Below are positions 53,341 through 61,289 of a stretch of DNA of 64,000 bases, piece by piece. The notes beneath the pieces are model-generated. The model did not search any database, was not told where the DNA came from, and saw nothing but the letters and a program-made list of their open reading frames with translations. The translations under genes and the position numbers were made by a program. Each line of letters begins with the position of its first letter. Within the stretch, counting starts at the first letter, position 1. The DNA is from Oscillospiraceae bacterium. Its GTDB lineage: Bacteria; Bacillota; Clostridia; Oscillospirales; Oscillospiraceae. The stretch spans positions 1-64,000 of the forward strand of contig CADCKQ010000009.1 in assembly GCA_902802045.1 (NCBI GenBank). Direction: 5' to 3'.

Positions 53341-54963
53341 TTGAGCAAAAACAACAAAAATATCGCGGGCAAAAATACTGAAAACGAAAATGTCGTGAAA
53401 CTTGCCGGAAGATGGAGAGCGGGGCTTCTCTCTCTCCTCTTCAGCAGATTCACGGTCATTTTCGTTTTGCTGCTCCTGCAGGCCGCCGTTACAGTCTTCA
53501 TATGGTTCATCTTCGGAGAGTATCTGCAGAAGATATCTGCCGCGGCTCAGACCCTGTTCGGGATCGTCATCATGCTGATACTGATCAACAGCTCCATGGA
53601 TTCCTCCGCAAAGGTCACATGGACGCTGCTCATAGGCGTACTCCCGGTTTTCGGAGGGTTCTTCTACCTGTGGACCAGACTGGAGATCGGCTACAGGAAG
53701 CTAAGAATAAAGGTGGAGCAGACATGTGATCTTGTCCGGGAGAGCCTGCCGGCGAATGAGGAGGAGCTGGCCCGACTCAGAGAGAGTGACGGCGATTCGG
53801 CTTCGCTCGCACTGTATCTCAGGGAAGTCGGAAACAGTTCCGTATACGGGCACAACGAATTAAAATACTTTCCGTCGGGCGAGAGCAAGTTTCAGGATAT
53901 GCTGGAAGAGCTCAAAAAGGCCGAGAAGTTTATCCTGCTCGAGTATTTCATAATCCAGGAAGGCTATATGTGGGGAAGCATTCTGGATATTCTGATAAAG
54001 AAAGCCAAAGAAGGCGTCGATGTAAGGGTCATGTTCGACGGAACCTGCTACCTCACGAAGCTTCCGCAGAACTATAAAAGCAGACTCGAGAAGGTCGGCA
54101 TCAAATGCCAGGTCTGGGCCCCGGTGAATCCGGTCCTCACATCGTCCTACAACTACCGCGACCACAGGAAGATCCTCGTTATAGACGGAAAGACGGCCTA
54201 TAACGGCGGAGTTAATCTGGCCGACGAGTATATAAACCTGAATTCCCGCTTCGGGATCTGGAAGGACTCGGCGCTAAGGATAAAGGGTCCCGCCGTAAGA
54301 TCATATACGCTCATGTTCCTCCAGATGTGGCTTGCCGCCTCCAGGGATACATCCGACGCCCGGCAGGAGCTTCTCTCTTATGCTGAGGCGGAGCCCGACC
54401 GTTTCGAAGACGCGGAGGGCTTCGTTATCCCCTATGCCGATTCGCCTCTGGACGGAGACAAGGTCGGCGAGATGGTATACATGGACATGATCGATACGGC
54501 GGAGTCATATGTCCATATCACGTCCCCGTACCTCATTCTTGACGACGAGCTCAAGACTTCCCTTTGTTTCGCCGCCCGAAGGGGGACCGATGTCAGGCTG
54601 ATACTCCCGGGCATACCGGACAAAAAAGCGGTATACGCGCTTGCCAAAAGGCATTACAAAGACCTTCTGGAGGCGGGAGTCAGGATATATGAGTTCACTC
54701 CGGGCTTCATACACGCCAAAAACTTTGTGAGCGACGGGAAAAAGGCTGTTGTCGGAACGATCAATCTGGATTACAGGTCCCTTTACCACCATTTCGAATG
54801 CGCGACCTACATGTCGGGAACGGCGGCAGTTGCGGAGATAGAAAAGGATTTTGAGCACACGCTCGGGCTGTGTCGCGAGGTGACGCCGGAGAGCGTAAAG
54901 AATGAGAAGTTCACGGTGAAGCTGACCGGAGCAGTAGTCAGGCTGCTCGCCCCTCTGCTTTAG
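53341..54963 (+). CDS. cls: Cardiolipin synthase (phospholipase D type)
   Basis: Condenses two phosphatidylglycerols to cardiolipin and glycerol. The 540-residue protein has three N-terminal membrane segments (~38-62, 66-82, 90-112) and two HKD motifs: HRKILVIDGKTAYNGG (~277-292) and HAKNFVSDGKKAVVGT. The start TTG 53341 follows an a-g-g-a weak site within the preceding gap; no closer ATG fits the family's N-terminus. mscS-cls probably form one unit. Confidence 0.92.
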   Translation: MSKNNKNIAGKNTENENVVKLAGRWRAGLLSLLFSRFTVIFVLLLLQAAVTVFIWFIFGEYLQKISAAAQTLFGIVIMLILINSSMDSSAKVTWTLLIGVLPVFGGFFYLWTRLEIGYRKLRIKVEQTCDLVRESLPANEEELARLRESDGDSASLALYLREVGNSSVYGHNELKYFPSGESKFQDMLEELKKAEKFILLEYFIIQEGYMWGSILDILIKKAKEGVDVRVMFDGTCYLTKLPQNYKSRLEKVGIKCQVWAPVNPVLTSSYNYRDHRKILVIDGKTAYNGGVNLADEYINLNSRFGIWKDSALRIKGPAVRSYTLMFLQMWLAASRDTSDARQELLSYAEAEPDRFEDAEGFVIPYADSPLDGDKVGEMVYMDMIDTAESYVHITSPYLILDDELKTSLCFAARRGTDVRLILPGIPDKKAVYALAKRHYKDLLEAGVRIYEFTPGFIHAKNFVSDGKKAVVGTINLDYRSLYHHFECATYMSGTAAVAEIEKDFEHTLGLCREVTPESVKNEKFTVKLTGAVVRLLAPLL

Positions 54964-55039
54964 TTCGTTAATATTACACAGCAGAGGGCGGCGACCGGGG
55001 ATAAATTTGCATATTTTACACAAATCTTGAGAAAAAGTA

Positions 55040-55068
55040 TTGACAATTAAATCATTAGCCGTTATTAT
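55040..55068 (+). promoter_or_regulatory. Promoter upstream of the lysine riboswitch
   Basis: TTGACA (55040-55045) and TATTAT (55063-55068) with a 17-base spacer. Transcription would start just before the aptamer. Confidence 0.8.
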
Positions 55069-55084
55069 GCACCCAATTTAATAA

Positions 55085-55250
55085 AGCATGATAGAGGCGC
55101 GGTACTCAAGAGTAATCCCCTCAAGCTGCAGGAACAGCCGGATGAAAGGGTTTACCGCCGAAGGGATTTAAGATTTCCTGATCTTTTATTTGCCTGGGTC
55201 TGCGGACAATATCCGCAGGACTGTCATTTCGATGAAGCGCTATCAGGGAC
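55085..55250 (+). promoter_or_regulatory. Lysine riboswitch aptamer (L box)
   Basis: The conserved core elements appear in order: GATAGAGGCGC, CAAGAGTAAT, CGCCGAAGG, TGGGTCTGCGG, CCGCAGGACTGTCA and the closing GCTATCA, which pairs with TGATAG at 55089-55094 to form P1. This matches the five-helix lysine aptamer. With lysine bound, P1 forms and the downstream terminator can fold. It controls the ABC transporter that follows. Confidence 0.93.
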
Positions 55251-55293
55251 TTTAGTTTTTGCTCCGGTGTGCCGGAGAAAAAAAGAAGCTTAT

Positions 55294-55330
55294 TCCATGA
55301 ACACTTTATCGGAGTGTTCATGGATTTTTA
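55294..55330 (+). terminator. Attenuator terminator of the lysine riboswitch
   Basis: tccatgaacact (55294-55305) pairs exactly with agtgttcatgga (55313-55324), followed by TTTTT. A small ctccgg/ccggag hairpin (55262-55277) lies between aptamer and terminator and may be part of the switch. The gene begins 33 bases later. Confidence 0.92.
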
Positions 55331-55362
55331 TTGGATTAATAAAACATTTGGAGGATCCCGAA

Positions 55363-56250
55363 ATGAAGAGATTACTTACAGTCGTTCTTGCGCTTTGCAT
55401 GATCTTTGCCCTCTGCGCCTGCGGACAGAGCGCCGCCCCAGCAGCACCTGCTGCCCCGGCCGAAAGCGGCTTCACTCCCGCTGAAGACTCCGTCCTCAAC
55501 ACCGGCGTTTTCAGAGTCGCTATGGAGTGCGCCTACGCCCCCTACAACTGGACCCAGAGCGATGACTCCAACGGCGCCGTTCCCATATACGGCGCGAAGG
55601 ACTTCGCAAACGGCTACGACGTCATGATGGCCCGGAAGATAGCCGACGCGAACGGCTGGACCCTTGAGATCCACAAGATGGACTGGGACAGCATCCCTCT
55701 CGCGGTACAGTCCGGAGCGGTAGATGCCGGTATCTGCGGCCAGTCGATCACCCCCGAGAGACTCGAGACGATGGACTTCTCCGATCCCTACTACTTCGCG
55801 TCGATAGTCACACTGACAAAAGCCGACTCATCCTATGCAGCTGCAACGGGGCTCTCCGGTCTTGCCGGAGCGACCTGCACCAGCCAGATAAATACGATCT
55901 GGTATGACAGCTGCCTTCCCCAGATAGAGAACGCCAACATCCTGGCAGCCCAGGAGACAGCTCCCGCAATGCTGGTCTCTCTTGAGGCCGGAGCCGTTGA
56001 TCTGGTCGTTACCGACGAGCCCACTGCTCTGGCTGCATGTGTCGCGTATCCCGATTTCGTTCTTCTCAACTTCGCGGGAACAGATGACGACTTCGCGGTC
56101 GACGAGGGCGATATAAACATCGGCATCTCGATCATGAAGGGCAATTCCGAGCTCGTCTCCCGCTGCAACGAAGTCCTCGCCACGATGGACGCCTCCGTCT
56201 ACACGGAGGTCATGAACTCGGCAATAGAGATCCAGCCTCTGGGCGAGTAA
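55363..56250 (+). CDS. Amino-acid ABC transporter substrate-binding lipoprotein, probably lysine
   Basis: A 295-residue solute-binding protein with a lipobox (FALCAC, Cys20) and an alanine/proline-rich tether. The mature part has FRVAMECAYAPYNWTQ, NGYDVMMARKIAD, WDSIPLAVQSGAVDAGICGQSITPER (split as WDSIPLAVQSGAVDAGI and CGQSITPER) and FSDPYYFAS. These are typical of polar amino-acid binding proteins (SBP_bac_3). ATG 55363 follows ggagga. The lysine riboswitch upstream makes lysine the likely substrate; sequence alone would not distinguish it. Confidence 0.9.
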   Translation: MKRLLTVVLALCMIFALCACGQSAAPAAPAAPAESGFTPAEDSVLNTGVFRVAMECAYAPYNWTQSDDSNGAVPIYGAKDFANGYDVMMARKIADANGWTLEIHKMDWDSIPLAVQSGAVDAGICGQSITPERLETMDFSDPYYFASIVTLTKADSSYAAATGLSGLAGATCTSQINTIWYDSCLPQIENANILAAQETAPAMLVSLEAGAVDLVVTDEPTALAACVAYPDFVLLNFAGTDDDFAVDEGDINIGISIMKGNSELVSRCNEVLATMDASVYTEVMNSAIEIQPLGE

Positions 56251-56251
56251 T

Positions 56252-57088
56252 ATGACATCTTCTCTTCCCACCGATTACTGGGGCAGGGTAGTATATCTCG
56301 CCTCACACTACGCGGGCTCCTTTTTAAACGGCGCCTGGAAGACCATAGCGATAGCGGTCGTCGGCACGGCAGCAGGCTGTATTATCGGCTTTCTCGTCGG
56401 CATAATCCAGACCATTCCGGTCTCGCCGAAGGATCCCTGGTATAAAAAGGCCGTTCTGAAGATCGTCAGACTTATACTGAACGTATACGTTGAGGTCTTC
56501 AGAGGCACGCCTATGATGGTCCAGGCAATGTTCATCTATTTCGGCGCGCTGCAGTACACAAGCCTCAAGCTCTCAATGTGGAGCGCCGCCTTCCTCATAG
56601 TCTCCATCAACACCGGAGCCTATATGGCGGAGACTGTCAGAGGAGGCATCCTCTCCATAGACATCGGGCAGACGGAGGGCGCCAAGGCGATCGGCATGTC
56701 GCATTTCCAGACCATGCTCTATGTCATCTTCCCGCAGGCGCTGAGGAACATCATCCCGCAGATAGGCAACAACCTGATCATCAACCTGAAGGACAGCTCT
56801 GTCCTCTCGGTGATCGGAACCATCGAGCTCTTCTATGTGGCGAAGCAGAATGCCGGCACCTACTACTGGTATTTTGAGGCGATGACGATAGCGATGATAC
56901 TCTATCTGATCATGACGCTCACAGCCTCCAGACTGCTCAGATGGTGGGAGAAGAAACTCGACGGCCCCGCAAACTACGATCTGGCAACGACGGATACGCT
57001 CGCCTTTACGAGCGGCCTGGTGGAATACCCGGCCGACGCGGACGACCATTTCGCCGAGCGGAACAAGGAAGGCGGGGAAGAGCGATGA
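56252..57088 (+). CDS. Amino-acid ABC transporter permease
   Basis: A 278-residue membrane subunit of the HisM/GlnP family, five helices. It carries the family's [13 protein letters not shown] entry ([17 protein letters not shown]) and the EAA motif [22 protein letters not shown] (split as [13 protein letters not shown] and QTEGAKAIG), which docks the ATPase. [15 protein letters not shown] and [10 protein letters not shown] follow. The C-terminal ~30 acidic/basic residues are an extra tail. Overlaps the ATPase gene by 4 bases. Confidence 0.93.
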   Translation: MTSSLPTDYWGRVVYLASHYAGSFLNGAWKTIAIAVVGTAAGCIIGFLVGIIQTIPVSPKDPWYKKAVLKIVRLILNVYVEVFRGTPMMVQAMFIYFGALQYTSLKLSMWSAAFLIVSINTGAYMAETVRGGILSIDIGQTEGAKAIGMSHFQTMLYVIFPQALRNIIPQIGNNLIINLKDSSVLSVIGTIELFYVAKQNAGTYYWYFEAMTIAMILYLIMTLTASRLLRWWEKKLDGPANYDLATTDTLAFTSGLVEYPADADDHFAERNKEGGEER

Positions 57089-57825
57089 GTGAAGTAATTC
57101 TTGAAATAAGACACCTCTCGAAGACCTTCGGGACCAATGTCGTGTTGAGAGACATAGATTTCGAGGTCCGTAAAGGCGATGTCATAAGCATAATCGGAGC
57201 CTCGGGCTCCGGGAAATCGACGCTTTTACGATGCACGAATTTCCTGGAGACCCCGACCTCCGGGCAGATAATCTACCACGGCAAGGACCTGACCGCCTCG
57301 AGGATCGATGAGGCCGCGTACAGGGCCAGGGTCGGAATGGTCTTCCAGTCCTTCAACCTTTTCAACAACATGACAGTTCTCCAGAACTGCATGACGGGTC
57401 AGATAAGGGTCCTGAAGAAAAAGAAGGAGGAGGCCGAGGCAGAGGCGAGAAAGTATCTCGAGCATGTCGGAATGCTCCCGTACATAAACGCCAAGCCGCG
57501 CCAGCTCTCCGGCGGACAGAAGCAGAGGGTCGCCATAGCCAGAGCCCTGGCGATGGGCCCCGAGATCCTGCTCTTCGACGAGCCGACATCAGCGCTTGAC
57601 CCGGAGATGGTCGGGGAAGTGCTCGCCGTCATGAAGGATCTTGCCGCCTCCGGAATGACCATGATGGTGGTCACGCACGAGATGGCCTTCGCGAGGGACA
57701 TCTCCTCCCAGGTCGTCTTCATGAAGGACGGGGTCATCTGCGAGCAGGGAAGCCCGGACCAAATCTTCAAAAACCCGCAGAGAAGCGAGACAAAGGATTT
57801 CCTCTCGAGGTTTATGAATTCATAA
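57085..57825 (+). CDS. Amino-acid ABC transporter ATP-binding protein
   Basis: A 246-residue ATPase of the GlnQ/HisP family. Walker [10 protein letters not shown] (~36-44), Q-loop [17 protein letters not shown], signature [15 protein letters not shown], Walker [15 protein letters not shown] and H-loop [11 protein letters not shown] are all in place. With the binding protein and permease it forms the complete riboswitch-controlled importer. A terminator follows 6 bases after the stop. Confidence 0.95.
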   Translation: MSEVILEIRHLSKTFGTNVVLRDIDFEVRKGDVISIIGASGSGKSTLLRCTNFLETPTSGQIIYHGKDLTASRIDEAAYRARVGMVFQSFNLFNNMTVLQNCMTGQIRVLKKKKEEAEAEARKYLEHVGMLPYINAKPRQLSGGQKQRVAIARALAMGPEILLFDEPTSALDPEMVGEVLAVMKDLAASGMTMMVVTHEMAFARDISSQVVFMKDGVICEQGSPDQIFKNPQRSETKDFLSRFMNS

Positions 57826-57831
57826 ATACGG

Positions 57832-57865
57832 TGCGGAATGCCAATTTCGGCATTCCGCATTTTTG
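57832..57865 (+). terminator. Intrinsic terminator of the lysine transporter operon
   Basis: tgcggaatgcc (57832-57842) pairs with ggcattccgca (57849-57859) across 6 bases and runs into TTTTT. Confidence 0.95.
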
Positions 57866-57868
57866 GTG

Positions 57869-57897
57869 TTGATTTTTGATTTCCTTTGTGCTAATAT
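57869..57897 (+). promoter_or_regulatory. Promoter of the tRNA-Pro gene
   Basis: TTGATT (57869-57874) and TAATAT (57892-57897), 17 bases apart; an overlapping TATAAT lies at 57895-57900. The tRNA begins ~24 bases downstream. Confidence 0.55.
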
Positions 57898-57920
57898 AAT
57901 CAGGCTCTTGAGGGCAATAA

Positions 57921-57996
57921 CCGGGTGTAGCGCAGATGGTAGCGCGCTTGAATGGGGTTCAAGAGGCCGCTGGTTCAAATCCAGTCACTCGGACCA
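57921..57996 (+). tRNA. tRNA-Pro(GGG)
   Basis: A 76-base cloverleaf with encoded CCA. The acceptor CCGGGTG pairs with CACTCGG (one G-T). The D arm is GCGC...GCGC, the anticodon stem CTTGA/TCAAG with loop ATGGGGT giving anticodon GGG, the variable loop AGGCC, and the T arm GCTGG/CCAGT with loop TTCAAAT. It reads proline codon CCC. Its last 33 bases recur twice just downstream. Confidence 0.93.
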
Positions 57997-57999
57997 AAT

Positions 58000-58034
58000 A
58001 AAGCAGATCATCTTTTGATGGTCTGCTTTGTTTA
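58000..58034 (+). terminator. Intrinsic terminator after tRNA-Pro
   Basis: A 13-base-pair stem (58000-58012 with 58017-58029, one G-T) around a TTTT loop, followed by gttta. Confidence 0.88.
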
Positions 58035-58049
58035 TTCCCGGCGGCATTG

Positions 58050-58146
58050 AGAACCGGCGGCCTCTTGCCATCCAATACCCGCCGCTACGGCCTGAACGGC
58101 GCTTGCGCCGGACAGGCCGCTGGTTCAAATCCAGTCACTCGGACCA
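58050..58146 (+). repeat. tRNA-3'-end repeat unit 1
   Basis: A ~95-base unit that ends with the last 33 bases of the tRNA-Pro gene (58114-58146, including CCA). Its first part forms two hairpins: ggcgg/ccgcc, and ggcctg...caggcc with an inner ggcgc/gcgcc. It recurs 149 bases further on with one mismatch in its first 95 bases. The 5' half of the tRNA is not present. Confidence 0.88.
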
Positions 58147-58147
58147 T

Positions 58148-58184
58148 AAAACGGGAAGCAGATTTTCTCTGCTTCCTGTTTTAT
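58148..58184 (+). terminator. Intrinsic terminator after repeat unit 1
   Basis: A 15-base stem (58148-58162 with 58168-58182, one G-T) and a 5-base loop, then T residues. Its sequence is unlike the terminator after the tRNA. Confidence 0.85.
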
Positions 58185-58198
58185 TATCTCGAATGATC

Positions 58199-58295
58199 AG
58201 AACCGGCGGCCTCTTGCCATCCAATAACCGCCGCTACGGCCTGAACGGCGCTTGCGCCGGACAGGCCGCTGGTTCAAATCCAGTCACTCGGACTA
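58199..58295 (+). repeat. tRNA-3'-end repeat unit 2
   Basis: The second copy of the unit, including the tRNA-Pro 3' end (58263-58295) but with CTA in place of CCA. One base differs in the upstream part (a for c at 58227 relative to unit 1). No tRNA 5' half is present. Confidence 0.88.
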
Positions 58296-58308
58296 TACAG
58301 AAAAACTG

Positions 58309-58340
58309 ATCCCCGGCAGAGTGATTCTGTTGGGGATTTT
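58309..58340 (+). terminator. Terminator-like hairpin after repeat unit 2
   Basis: atcccc (58309-58314) pairs with ggggat (58332-58337), with a small inner caga/tctg stem, followed by TTT. A third, different terminator after a third tRNA 3' end. Confidence 0.6.
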
Positions 58341-58361
58341 CGATGATGGCCGTGGATTTCT

Positions 58362-59036
58362 CTATTTACTGAGAACGTTCTGCAGCGCTTCAGGATCATG
58401 GATTTCGACAGTTGGCGGATCGTAAGTTATGATTCCGGACGTCTCAAGTTTTTTCAGTTCCCTATGCAGAGAAGAACGTGACACATTCATAACCATCGCC
58501 CAGTTGGAAATTGATTCAGGTATCCGGACAACCTTTTTCCCGGTCTGGCGTGACTGTATCAACAGAAAACATGCAGCTTTCTGCGCAATCCCGCTATAAG
58601 AAAGCAGTTCCAGACGCTGCTGCAGCATGTAAGCGGAAGTAGCAAGCTCTGCCATAAAATTATTCATCACATGCAAATTCTTCTGAAGGAGTAAAAGGAT
58701 ATCCTCCCGGCGGAACATCATGATTGCAGCCGGTTCCAGTGAAACGATATCGCAAGGATACTTTTGGCTCCGTGAAAACACAGCCGCAGGGCCGATCAAT
58801 TCTCCGGGATTCCGGACGGATACATTGATCTGGCTGCCATTTGGGAATGTTTTTTGCGCCTGTACGCGGCCCTCCAGAATTATGCCGATCCTGTTTGCGT
58901 CCTCCATTAAGTGAAACACGGTCTCGCCTTTATCATAGAACTGAATGTGATGTGGGACAGTTTCCAGATCATCACGCAGTTCCTTTGCCGGGACACCTGA
59001 GAACAGGGGACTTTTTTCAAGTACAGAGTAATCCAT
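58362..59036 (-). CDS. Crp/Fnr-family transcriptional regulator
   Basis: A 224-residue regulator. An N-terminal cyclic-nucleotide-binding-type barrel (HLMEDANRIGIILEGRVQAQ, NPGELIGPAAVFS) is followed by the dimer helix and a C-terminal helix-turn-helix (WAMVMNVSRSSLHRELKKLE). The cysteines that bind an Fe-S cluster in FNR are absent at the N-terminus, so it is not an oxygen-sensing FNR of that type. ATG 59036 is used with gagagga upstream. It is divergent from a ferredoxin-like gene, with a palindrome in the shared 125-base interval; regulation of both by this protein is likely. Confidence 0.88.
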   Translation of the reverse strand: MDYSVLEKSPLFSGVPAKELRDDLETVPHHIQFYDKGETVFHLMEDANRIGIILEGRVQAQKTFPNGSQINVSVRNPGELIGPAAVFSRSQKYPCDIVSLEPAAIMMFRREDILLLLQKNLHVMNNFMAELATSAYMLQQRLELLSYSGIAQKAACFLLIQSRQTGKKVVRIPESISNWAMVMNVSRSSLHRELKKLETSGIITYDPPTVEIHDPEALQNVLSK

Positions 59037-59091
59037 GGCTTCGCTCCTCTCTGTTTTCTTATTCTTATTATACACGAAAAAACTTTTGCTG

Positions 59092-59107
59092 TGTATCTGC
59101 AGATACA
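59092..59107. promoter_or_regulatory. Crp/Fnr-type operator palindrome
   Basis: TGTATCTGCAGATACA is a perfect 16-base palindrome. For the plus-strand ferredoxin gene, a TAAAAT -10 box at 59129-59134 predicts a start near 59141, placing the centre at about -41.5, the class II activator position. No good -35 box is present there, as expected for an activated promoter. On the minus strand it overlaps the -35 region of the regulator gene (TATAAT at 59072-59067). Confidence 0.65.
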
Positions 59108-59161
59108 GATTTTTGAGTTTTTCATTGGTAAAATTGGATCATAACAGAGGAGGGGATTACA

Positions 59162-59881
59162 ATGATTCGTAAGATTATCCACATAGATGAGGAAAAATGC
59201 AATGGTTGCGGCCTCTGCGCAGAGGCTTGTCACGAGGGTGCAATCGACATCATAGATGGCAAGGCCAAGCTGATGCGGGAGAATTTCTGTGATGGGTTCG
59301 GCGATTGTCTGCCAAACTGCCCAACCGGAGCGATTTCCTTTGAAGAACGGGAAGCACCGGAATATGACCAAGAAGCCGTAAAGAAGGCACAGGAGGCAAA
59401 GAAAATGGAAGATATGAAGCATGTACACCATGAGGGCGGCTGCCCCGGATCAAGAATGATGCAATTTGCGCAAAGAGAGGCTGAGGATAATTCTCCCGTA
59501 AGCGCCGGGAAGACGGTTTCCCGCCTGGCACAGTGGCCCTGCCAGATCAAGCTGGTCCCGACACAGGCCCCCTTCTTTGACGGAGCGAAGCTGCTGATCG
59601 CTGCTGACTGTACGGCTTACGCCTATGCCAAAATGCATGAGGAATTCATGCGCGGCAAGGTCACGATCATCGGTTGCCCGAAGCTGGACGCGGTGGACTA
59701 CACTGACAAGCTGACGGAGATTATACGCAATAACGATATCAAGAGCGTGACGATCGTACGTATGGAAGTGCCTTGCTGCGGCGGACTCCAGCGGGCAGCG
59801 GAAAACGCACTCAGAAACAGTGGTAAATTCATTCCGTGGCAGGTCGTTACGATCTCCCGCGACGGTAACATCTTGGACTGA
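59162..59881 (+). CDS. Ferredoxin-like 4Fe-4S dicluster protein
   Basis: A 239-residue cytoplasmic protein. The N-terminal domain has CNGCGLCAEACHEGA and a second set CDGFGDCLPNCPTGA. The remaining ~170 residues contain CPGS, WPCQIKLVP, DCTAYAY, GCPKLD and EVPCCGG, with conserved cysteines that may bind another cluster. Such proteins are found with Crp/Fnr regulators and hydroxylamine-reductase-type genes in anaerobes, from memory. Here no reductase is adjacent. The divergent regulator probably activates it through the palindrome. Substrate and redox partner are unknown. Confidence 0.82.
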   Translation: MIRKIIHIDEEKCNGCGLCAEACHEGAIDIIDGKAKLMRENFCDGFGDCLPNCPTGAISFEEREAPEYDQEAVKKAQEAKKMEDMKHVHHEGGCPGSRMMQFAQREAEDNSPVSAGKTVSRLAQWPCQIKLVPTQAPFFDGAKLLIAADCTAYAYAKMHEEFMRGKVTIIGCPKLDAVDYTDKLTEIIRNNDIKSVTIVRMEVPCCGGLQRAAENALRNSGKFIPWQVVTISRDGNILD

Positions 59882-59937
59882 GGATCCATCATGGAGTGGA
59901 AAGATAAGATTGGTTCTTTATTAGCGTGATTTGCCAT

Positions 59938-59974
59938 AAAGGGACTCTGATTATGATACGATCAGGGTCCCTTT
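59938..59974 (+). terminator. Intrinsic terminator after the ferredoxin-like gene
   Basis: aaagggactctgat (59938-59951) pairs with atcagggtcccttt (59961-59974) with one bulge, ending in CTTTGCTTCTT. Confidence 0.75.
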
Positions 59975-60045
59975 GCTTCTTCCCATATCGTACGTTGCTT
60001 GTTATAATGATCTCAACAAATCGGGATTTATGGAGGTGTTGATAT

Positions 60046-60132
60046 ATGGATTTGAAAGATGTGAGTACACAGTCAGCAGAAATAAGAAGCCGCTATCATG
60101 ATTTGGAAAGGCAGATTCACGGCTCTGTCTAG
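60046..60132 (+). pseudogene. Truncated remnant, possibly of a MazG-like protein
   Basis: A 28-codon frame with a good ggagg site reads MDLKDVSTQSAEIRSRYHDL and then ERQIHGSV before a TAG. From memory the start resembles the N-terminus of a short MazG-like protein in Clostridia, which would continue with an SVEEDALAFL-type segment. Twelve more codons follow the stop (QFLNERLTALER) before a TAA, in the same frame and unrelated to that family. It looks like a decayed gene. The surrounding 450 bases hold nothing else coding. Confidence 0.35.
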
Positions 60133-60334
60133 CAATTCCTTAATGAACGGTTGACGGCTTTAGAGCGATAAATTTCCATATGCCGGGCAGATATGTTAAC
60201 ATAAAATTATTTACGTAAATTGGTTACAGATAATTATTGTTATTATATCAGCAGCAAAAGTCAATCGGAGATTTACCTCTTGAAGTATTTTTGTGCTATA
60301 CTGAACGCACATTAACGATCGGGAGGAGAATACG

Positions 60335-60985
60335 ATGCAAAGAACGATAGTTGTTAAGGGGACTGGGAAAGTCAGCCTGAAACCGGACCGGATAGAGCTG
60401 GATCTGAGGATGAGGGCTTTGGACAAGGAATACAGGGCTTCTATGGAAAAGGGGGCTCTTTATCTGGGCGATCTGCGGGAAAAGCTGAAAGAAGCCGGTT
60501 TTAATACGGATGATCTGAAAACGACGAACTTCAATGTGGAGCGTTACTCGGAGTATGACAGCAAAAAGAGAGAATACAGGTTTGTCGGGTATTATACGAA
60601 CCATTCTCTGAGACTGGGCTTTGATTTTGACACGGAGCTTCTGTCCAAGGCTCTGGACGCTGTCTCGAACAGCGTTTCCGATCCTGAAACGGATATAAGA
60701 TTCACGGTGAAGGACAAGGAATCTCCGAAAGAAGAGCTTCTGAGAAGCGCCGCTGCGGACGCGAGGAAAAAGGCGGAGATCCTGACGGAAGCTTCGGGGG
60801 TTAAGCTCGGAGAGCTTGTGAACATCAATTATGACTGGGGAGAGCTGAACATCTATTCGAGGACTGTATATGAGGACAGGGCCTTTGGGGGCGAACCGAT
60901 GCTGGCAAAAAGCGTGGCGATGGATGTCGTGCCCGATGACATCGACCTCTGCGACACCGTCAGCTTCATGTGGGAGTTAGTGTAA
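60335..60985 (+). CDS. SIMPL-domain protein (DUF541)
   Basis: A 216-residue protein of the SIMPL (DUF541) family. VKGTGKVSLKPDRIELDLRM is the characteristic first strand (family: GxGxVxxxPDxA). It continues with NTDDLKTTNFNVERYSEY and ends with KSVAMDVVPDDIDLCDTVSFMWELV (split as KSVAMDVVPDDIDL and DTVSFMWELV). No signal peptide is visible, although many relatives are exported. Biochemical function unknown. Preceded by gggagga; no operon partner is evident. Confidence 0.85.
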   Translation: MQRTIVVKGTGKVSLKPDRIELDLRMRALDKEYRASMEKGALYLGDLREKLKEAGFNTDDLKTTNFNVERYSEYDSKKREYRFVGYYTNHSLRLGFDFDTELLSKALDAVSNSVSDPETDIRFTVKDKESPKEELLRSAAADARKKAEILTEASGVKLGELVNINYDWGELNIYSRTVYEDRAFGGEPMLAKSVAMDVVPDDIDLCDTVSFMWELV

Positions 60986-60995
60986 GGCGGTAATT

Positions 60996-61109
60996 TCAGT
61001 TCACGTCGCTTCCGATTTCCACGACCCTTGCAACAGAATATATCTTCACATCTCCGGTGCCGCTTATTCGGTATCGGAGATGATCGCATCTACGGGGCAG
61101 AACGGGGAT
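60996..61109 (-). pseudogene. Fragment of a phage-like structural gene (3' end only)
   Basis: On the minus strand this stretch encodes IPVLPRRCDHLRYRISGTGD and then VKIYSVARVVEIGSDVN, almost identical to the C-terminus of the phage-like gene at 62608. Only ~38 codons match. Upstream (to the right) the similarity breaks off at an interspersed repeat. It is a duplicated gene end, not a functional gene. Confidence 0.85.
61017..61109. repeat. Direct repeat, left copy
   Basis: About 93 bases matching 62629-62721 with only a few differences, in the same orientation, 1612 bases apart. The pair brackets nadE and carries the 3' end of the phage-like gene. Confidence 0.88.
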
Positions 61110-61130
61110 CATAACAGTGTGCAAAAGGGT

Positions 61131-61232
61131 GTCATTGCGCGGAGCAACTTGTTGCGACCCGGCGGTATTGAATGAAACATGTTTCAGACCCGCCGGTGAC
61201 CGAGCCGCAGCGAGACCGAAGCGACGCGGCAA
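61131..61232. repeat. Interspersed repeat (family B) with an apparent nested insertion
   Basis: tgtcattgcg and gacgcggcaatccg mark the two ends of a short intergenic repeat common in Clostridia (from memory). Between them lies an inserted ~70 bases with a ccggcgg/ccgccgg stem around the exact palindrome tgaaacatgtttca (61173-61186) and a gcaac/gttgc hairpin. It follows the truncated phage-like gene fragment. Confidence 0.5.
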
Positions 61233-61289
61233 TCCGATTTCATGATAGGTTGATGGTATCTTTTCTGCTTTTCAATTCTTGGATAAGAA

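Noticed and set aside
55267..55362. Upstream extension of the lysine-binding protein to 55267
   Set aside because: The extension lies inside the riboswitch expression platform and would displace the lipoprotein signal peptide from the N-terminus.
58050..58146. A second functional tRNA-Pro gene
   Set aside because: The acceptor 5' strand, D arm and anticodon arm are missing; only the T arm and acceptor 3' end are present.
58050..58295. CRISPR-like array in the tandem tRNA-end repeats
   Set aside because: Only two long units (95 bases) with structured, terminator-bearing spacers and no cas genes; the shared part is clearly tRNA-derived.
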